A stretch of DNA of 5,862 bases from Pyrodictiaceae archaeon (lineage in GTDB: Archaea; Thermoproteota; Thermoprotei_A; Sulfolobales; Pyrodictiaceae), in contig WAQM01000167.1 of NCBI GenBank assembly GCA_015520245.1, forward strand, positions 1 through 5,862, in the 5' to 3' direction. The position numbers and the translations under genes are program-made. The stretch's first letter is position 1. The number at the start of each line of letters is the position of its first letter. The notes beneath the pieces are model-generated. The model had not been told where the DNA came from and searched no databases. It saw nothing but the letters and a program-made list of their open reading frames with translations. Shown one piece after another: positions 3,500-5,862 of this stretch.

Positions 3500-5862
3500 G
3501 TGGCCGACGCGGTCGGGCTCGGCGGCTACCACTACACCGCCGTCATACCCTTCACCGCGGCCGCGCTGGCCGCTGCGGCGGCCCTCGCCGCGCTAGCGGG
3601 GAGGCGGTGGGCCGCCCGGCTCCTCCGCGCCGCGCTCGCCCTCAACGCCGCCGGCTGGCTGGTGTACTGGGTGCCGTTCGCCACCCTGGACTACAGCCTC
3701 GCCGAGGTGTTCTGGAACACGAGCCCCGGGCTCCCGCTCTGGCTCCGCCTGGCCGCGGCGTGGGCCGGCGCCGGCGGCAGCCTCTACCTGTTCAGCGTCG
3801 TTGCCAGCCTCTCCGCCCTCTACCTGCTCCGCGGCACCGAGCCGCCGCCGCGCCTGGTGGCCGCCATCGCCGCCGTGGTCGTCTCCTCAATTGCGGCCGC
3901 CGCGCTCAACTACGCGTTCACGCTCCTCGAGGGGGCGCCGCTCACCGGCTCGGGCCTCAACCCCCTGCTCAAGAGCGTCTGGCTGTACCCCCATCCGCTC
4001 CTCACGTTCGCCGGGTACGGGGTGCTCGCGGTAGCCTCGCTCGCGCTGCTCGCAGGCATGAGGCGCCGCGGCCTCGTGCTCTTCGAGGTCGGCTGGGCTT
4101 CGCTGACCCTCGGCATCTTCGTGGGCGGCTACTGGAGCTACGAGACGTTCGGCTGGGGCGGCTACTGGGCCTGGGACCCCGTCGAGACGGGGCAGCTCGC
4201 CGCCTGGCTGGTGGCGACGCTGCTGCCGCACGCGATGGTCGTGGCGCGCGGCCTCGAGGGCTTCAACGCCGCCTGGGTGCTCTCCGCCGTCTACCTCTCC
4301 ATGTACATAACCAGGACGGGGCTCAGCCCGCTTCACGGCTTCGGGGCCCCGGGCGTCGGGGCCCTAGTGCTCCTCGGCGTGGCGCTCGCGTCGCTCGCCT
4401 ACGCGCTCTACGCCATGTACCGGGGGGTCGACGAGGCCGGCGCCAGCCTGGCCCGCTCGCTGAGGGGAGGCAGCCTCTACGCCTTCGGGCTCGCCGTGGC
4501 CTTCCTCGCGCTCCTCGGCTCGTCGGTGGTCGTGTACGGCTCGCTGCTCGTCCCCGCCGTGCTGACCGCCGCCGGCGTTGAGGCCCGCGCGCCCCAGATG
4601 GAGGAGGGCGTCAGGTTCTACCACCCGCTGCTCTACCCGCCGCTGATCCTCATGCTGGCCGCGCTCCCCGCAGCGTTCAACGGGAGGTGGCTGGGCTGGC
4701 GCGGCTACGCCGCGCTCTTGGCCTCGGTCGCCGCGGTCTCCACCGTGGCCGGCGCTGCGGCCGCCTCCGGGGCCCTGGTGCTGGCACCCCTCAGCCCCCG
4801 CGAGACCAACGTCATGATGGCGTTCGGGCTCCCCTGGGCCGGGCTGGGCGTCGCGTCGACCGCCGCCTACGCAGCGGCCGCGCTGAGGCGCGGGCTGAGG
4901 GGGCTCCGGGGCGACAGGCTCTTGCTCCTGGCGCTCCTGCACCTCGGCCTCTCGCTGACGGCCGCCGGCGTGCTCGTGAGCGGCACCTACTCGTTCAACC
5001 AGGCCTACGAGCGCGAGTACAGCCTCAGGCTCGGCGAGGCCCTGGAGCTACCCCAGGGAGTCAAGGTCGTGTTCGAGGGCTACGAGTACGGGATCAGCTG
5101 GACCCCCATAGACATATACACGAGGTACGTGGGGCGCGGAGTCAGCTACTTCTACGGCCAGCTGGCCCTCTACACCCTAGCCAACGACTTCGCCTCGGTC
5201 ATCAGGGACTTCGAGGTCGGGAGGTCGATGGTGGAGGCCGACCCCGACGCCCGCGTCCTCCTCGACCTCGTCGCGGGCGGCGACCGCGTGTTCCCGGGCA
5301 GGTTCGAGGTCAGGGCCAGGGCCGTGGTGAGCCTCGTGGACCTCGCGGCGAACAGGACCATCGTGCTCGCCACCGGGGAGGAGGTGCGCCTCGTGCTGGA
5401 GAACGTCACGCTCTCGCCGAGCCTCGACGCGTCGGTGCGCGGCGGCAGGCAGGTGTTCACGCTCCGCGTCGACCTGAGGGCCTCCCACCTCAACCTGACG
5501 CTACCCAGGGACGTGTCGGCCGTGCTGCCCCGGAGCCTCGGCGTCCACGAGCTCCTCGAGCTAAGGTTCCTCGAGCCGGTAGTGCTGGAGCTCGGCGGCT
5601 CCGTCTCGGTGCGCCTGCTCAACGCGACCGTTGCCTCGGAGGCGTTCATGGCGGGCGGGAGGGGCGACGTGCTGACCGTGGAGGGCCCCACCATCGCCGG
5701 CGAGGACGCCGTCATAGGCGTGGCGTCGGGCACCGTCATGATCAACGGCACCGGGATCCCGGTGCCGAGCGAGCCCCCCAGGCCCCTCCTCGTCTACTAC
5801 GTCGTCTCCAACGTCGAGGCCTACAGGAGGCTCATCGAGGACCTGAAGGAGGTCGGGCTCTA
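3500..5862 (+). CDS. ccmF: Cytochrome c-type biogenesis protein CcmF (haem lyase), 3' end at window edge
   Basis: The frame is open for 787 codons to base 5860; the last two bases, TA, could begin a stop or a Tyr codon, so the end is undetermined. CcmF is the membrane haem lyase of cytochrome c maturation System I: it takes haem from CcmE and attaches it to CXXCH of apocytochromes outside the membrane. Family landmarks appear in order: SPGLPLWLRLAAAWAGAGGS (75-94), LNPLL...YPHPLL with H165, the WWD motif WGGYWAWDPVET (219-230), LLPHAMV with H244, TRTGLSPLHGF with H279, FYHPLLYPPL (373-382) and HLGLSLTAAG with H481. H165, H279, H244 and H481 correspond by context to the four haem-ligating histidines described in E. 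coli CcmF. Many hydrophobic helices fill 14-495. After H481 at least 306 residues remain, against about 156 in the 647-residue E. coli protein, giving a large beta-rich outer domain with sequons N618, N635, N665, N708 and N749. The visible protein has no cysteine. Confidence 0.95.
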   Translation, partial: MADAVGLGGYHYTAVIPFTAAALAAAAALAALAGRRWAARLLRAALALNAAGWLVYWVPFATLDYSLAEVFWNTSPGLPLWLRLAAAWAGAGGSLYLFSVVASLSALYLLRGTEPPPRLVAAIAAVVVSSIAAAALNYAFTLLEGAPLTGSGLNPLLKSVWLYPHPLLTFAGYGVLAVASLALLAGMRRRGLVLFEVGWASLTLGIFVGGYWSYETFGWGGYWAWDPVETGQLAAWLVATLLPHAMVVARGLEGFNAAWVLSAVYLSMYITRTGLSPLHGFGAPGVGALVLLGVALASLAYALYAMYRGVDEAGASLARSLRGGSLYAFGLAVAFLALLGSSVVVYGSLLVPAVLTAAGVEARAPQMEEGVRFYHPLLYPPLILMLAALPAAFNGRWLGWRGYAALLASVAAVSTVAGAAAASGALVLAPLSPRETNVMMAFGLPWAGLGVASTAAYAAAALRRGLRGLRGDRLLLLALLHLGLSLTAAGVLVSGTYSFNQAYEREYSLRLGEALELPQGVKVVFEGYEYGISWTPIDIYTRYVGRGVSYFYGQLALYTLANDFASVIRDFEVGRSMVEADPDARVLLDLVAGGDRVFPGRFEVRARAVVSLVDLAANRTIVLATGEEVRLVLENVTLSPSLDASVRGGRQVFTLRVDLRASHLNLTLPRDVSAVLPRSLGVHELLELRFLEPVVLELGGSVSVRLLNATVASEAFMAGGRGDVLTVEGPTIAGEDAVIGVASGTVMINGTGIPVPSEPPRPLLVYYVVSNVEAYRRLIEDLKEVGL

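Noticed and set aside
2642..3532. 296-codon - strand frame spanning the end of the fusion and the start of ccmF
   Set aside because: Low-complexity Gly/Arg/Gln/Ala product antisense to well-supported genes.
2914..4581. 555-codon + strand frame overlapping the fusion and ccmF
   Set aside because: Its product is dominated by Arg, Gly, Ala and Pro without membrane or catalytic motifs, whereas the overlapping frames encode clear CcdA and CcmF landmarks. It is a shadow.
5170..5751. 193-codon - strand frame opposite the ccmF 3' part
   Set aside because: Ser/Thr/Arg-rich product without a family signature; the + strand CcmF frame is continuous through it.
5270..5862. A CcmE domain fused to the end of CcmF
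   Set aside because: No HXXXY or CXXXY haem-binding motif is visible and there is no cysteine in the region; the beta-rich character alone is not enough.
1..5862. tRNA, rRNA, CRISPR array or insertion sequence
   Set aside because: No cloverleaf-like segment, regularly spaced direct repeats, transposase or terminal inverted repeats were seen, and coding genes occupy nearly all of the window.

Overview
The window reads as chromosomal DNA from a very GC-rich archaeon, most likely a thermophilic member of the Thermoproteota (Crenarchaeota). Supporting signs are heavy use of AGG for Arg and ATA for Ile, GTG/TTG starts next to ATG, GGTG-type ribosome sites, an archaeal HTH_10 regulator, an archaeal-style T2SSF pilus membrane protein and many N-glycosylation sequons in extracytoplasmic segments. 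I cannot name a genus. All genes lie on the + strand.

Layout: (1) 1-82, the last codons of an unidentified membrane protein. (2) 93-971, a complete T2SSF (TadC/FlaJ-like) membrane protein of a type IV pilus-like machine; with (1) it probably forms the end of a pilus operon. (3) 972-1096, the only sizeable intergenic region. It has a candidate archaeal promoter (AT-rich patch near 1010-1027) and two back-to-back perfect inverted repeats (1047-1061 and 1061-1076) just ahead of the next gene. (4) 1097-1915, an HTH_10 transcription factor with a cysteine-bearing N-terminal domain. (5) 1958-3484, a 508-residue fusion of membrane anchor, CcmG-like thioredoxin (CPTC), class I cytochrome c (CAACH) and six-helix CcdA. 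(6) 3500 to the window edge, a CcmF haem lyase with the WWD motif and all four signature histidines, plus an unusually large C-terminal extracytoplasmic region; it runs off the window.

Genes 4 to 6 look like one transcription unit (gaps of 42 and 15 bases) devoted to cytochrome c maturation. The CcdA part would bring reducing equivalents across the membrane, the tethered thioredoxin would keep CXXCH cysteines reduced, and CcmF would attach haem. The regulator may sense redox or metal state through its cysteines. The most unusual item is the fusion: a DsbD-like thiol-reduction relay carrying its own c-type cytochrome in the same chain. Archaeal System I is known to lack CcmH, so this fusion is a good candidate for supplying the thiol-handling step. 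No RNA genes, mobile elements, CRISPR arrays or T-rich terminators were seen.
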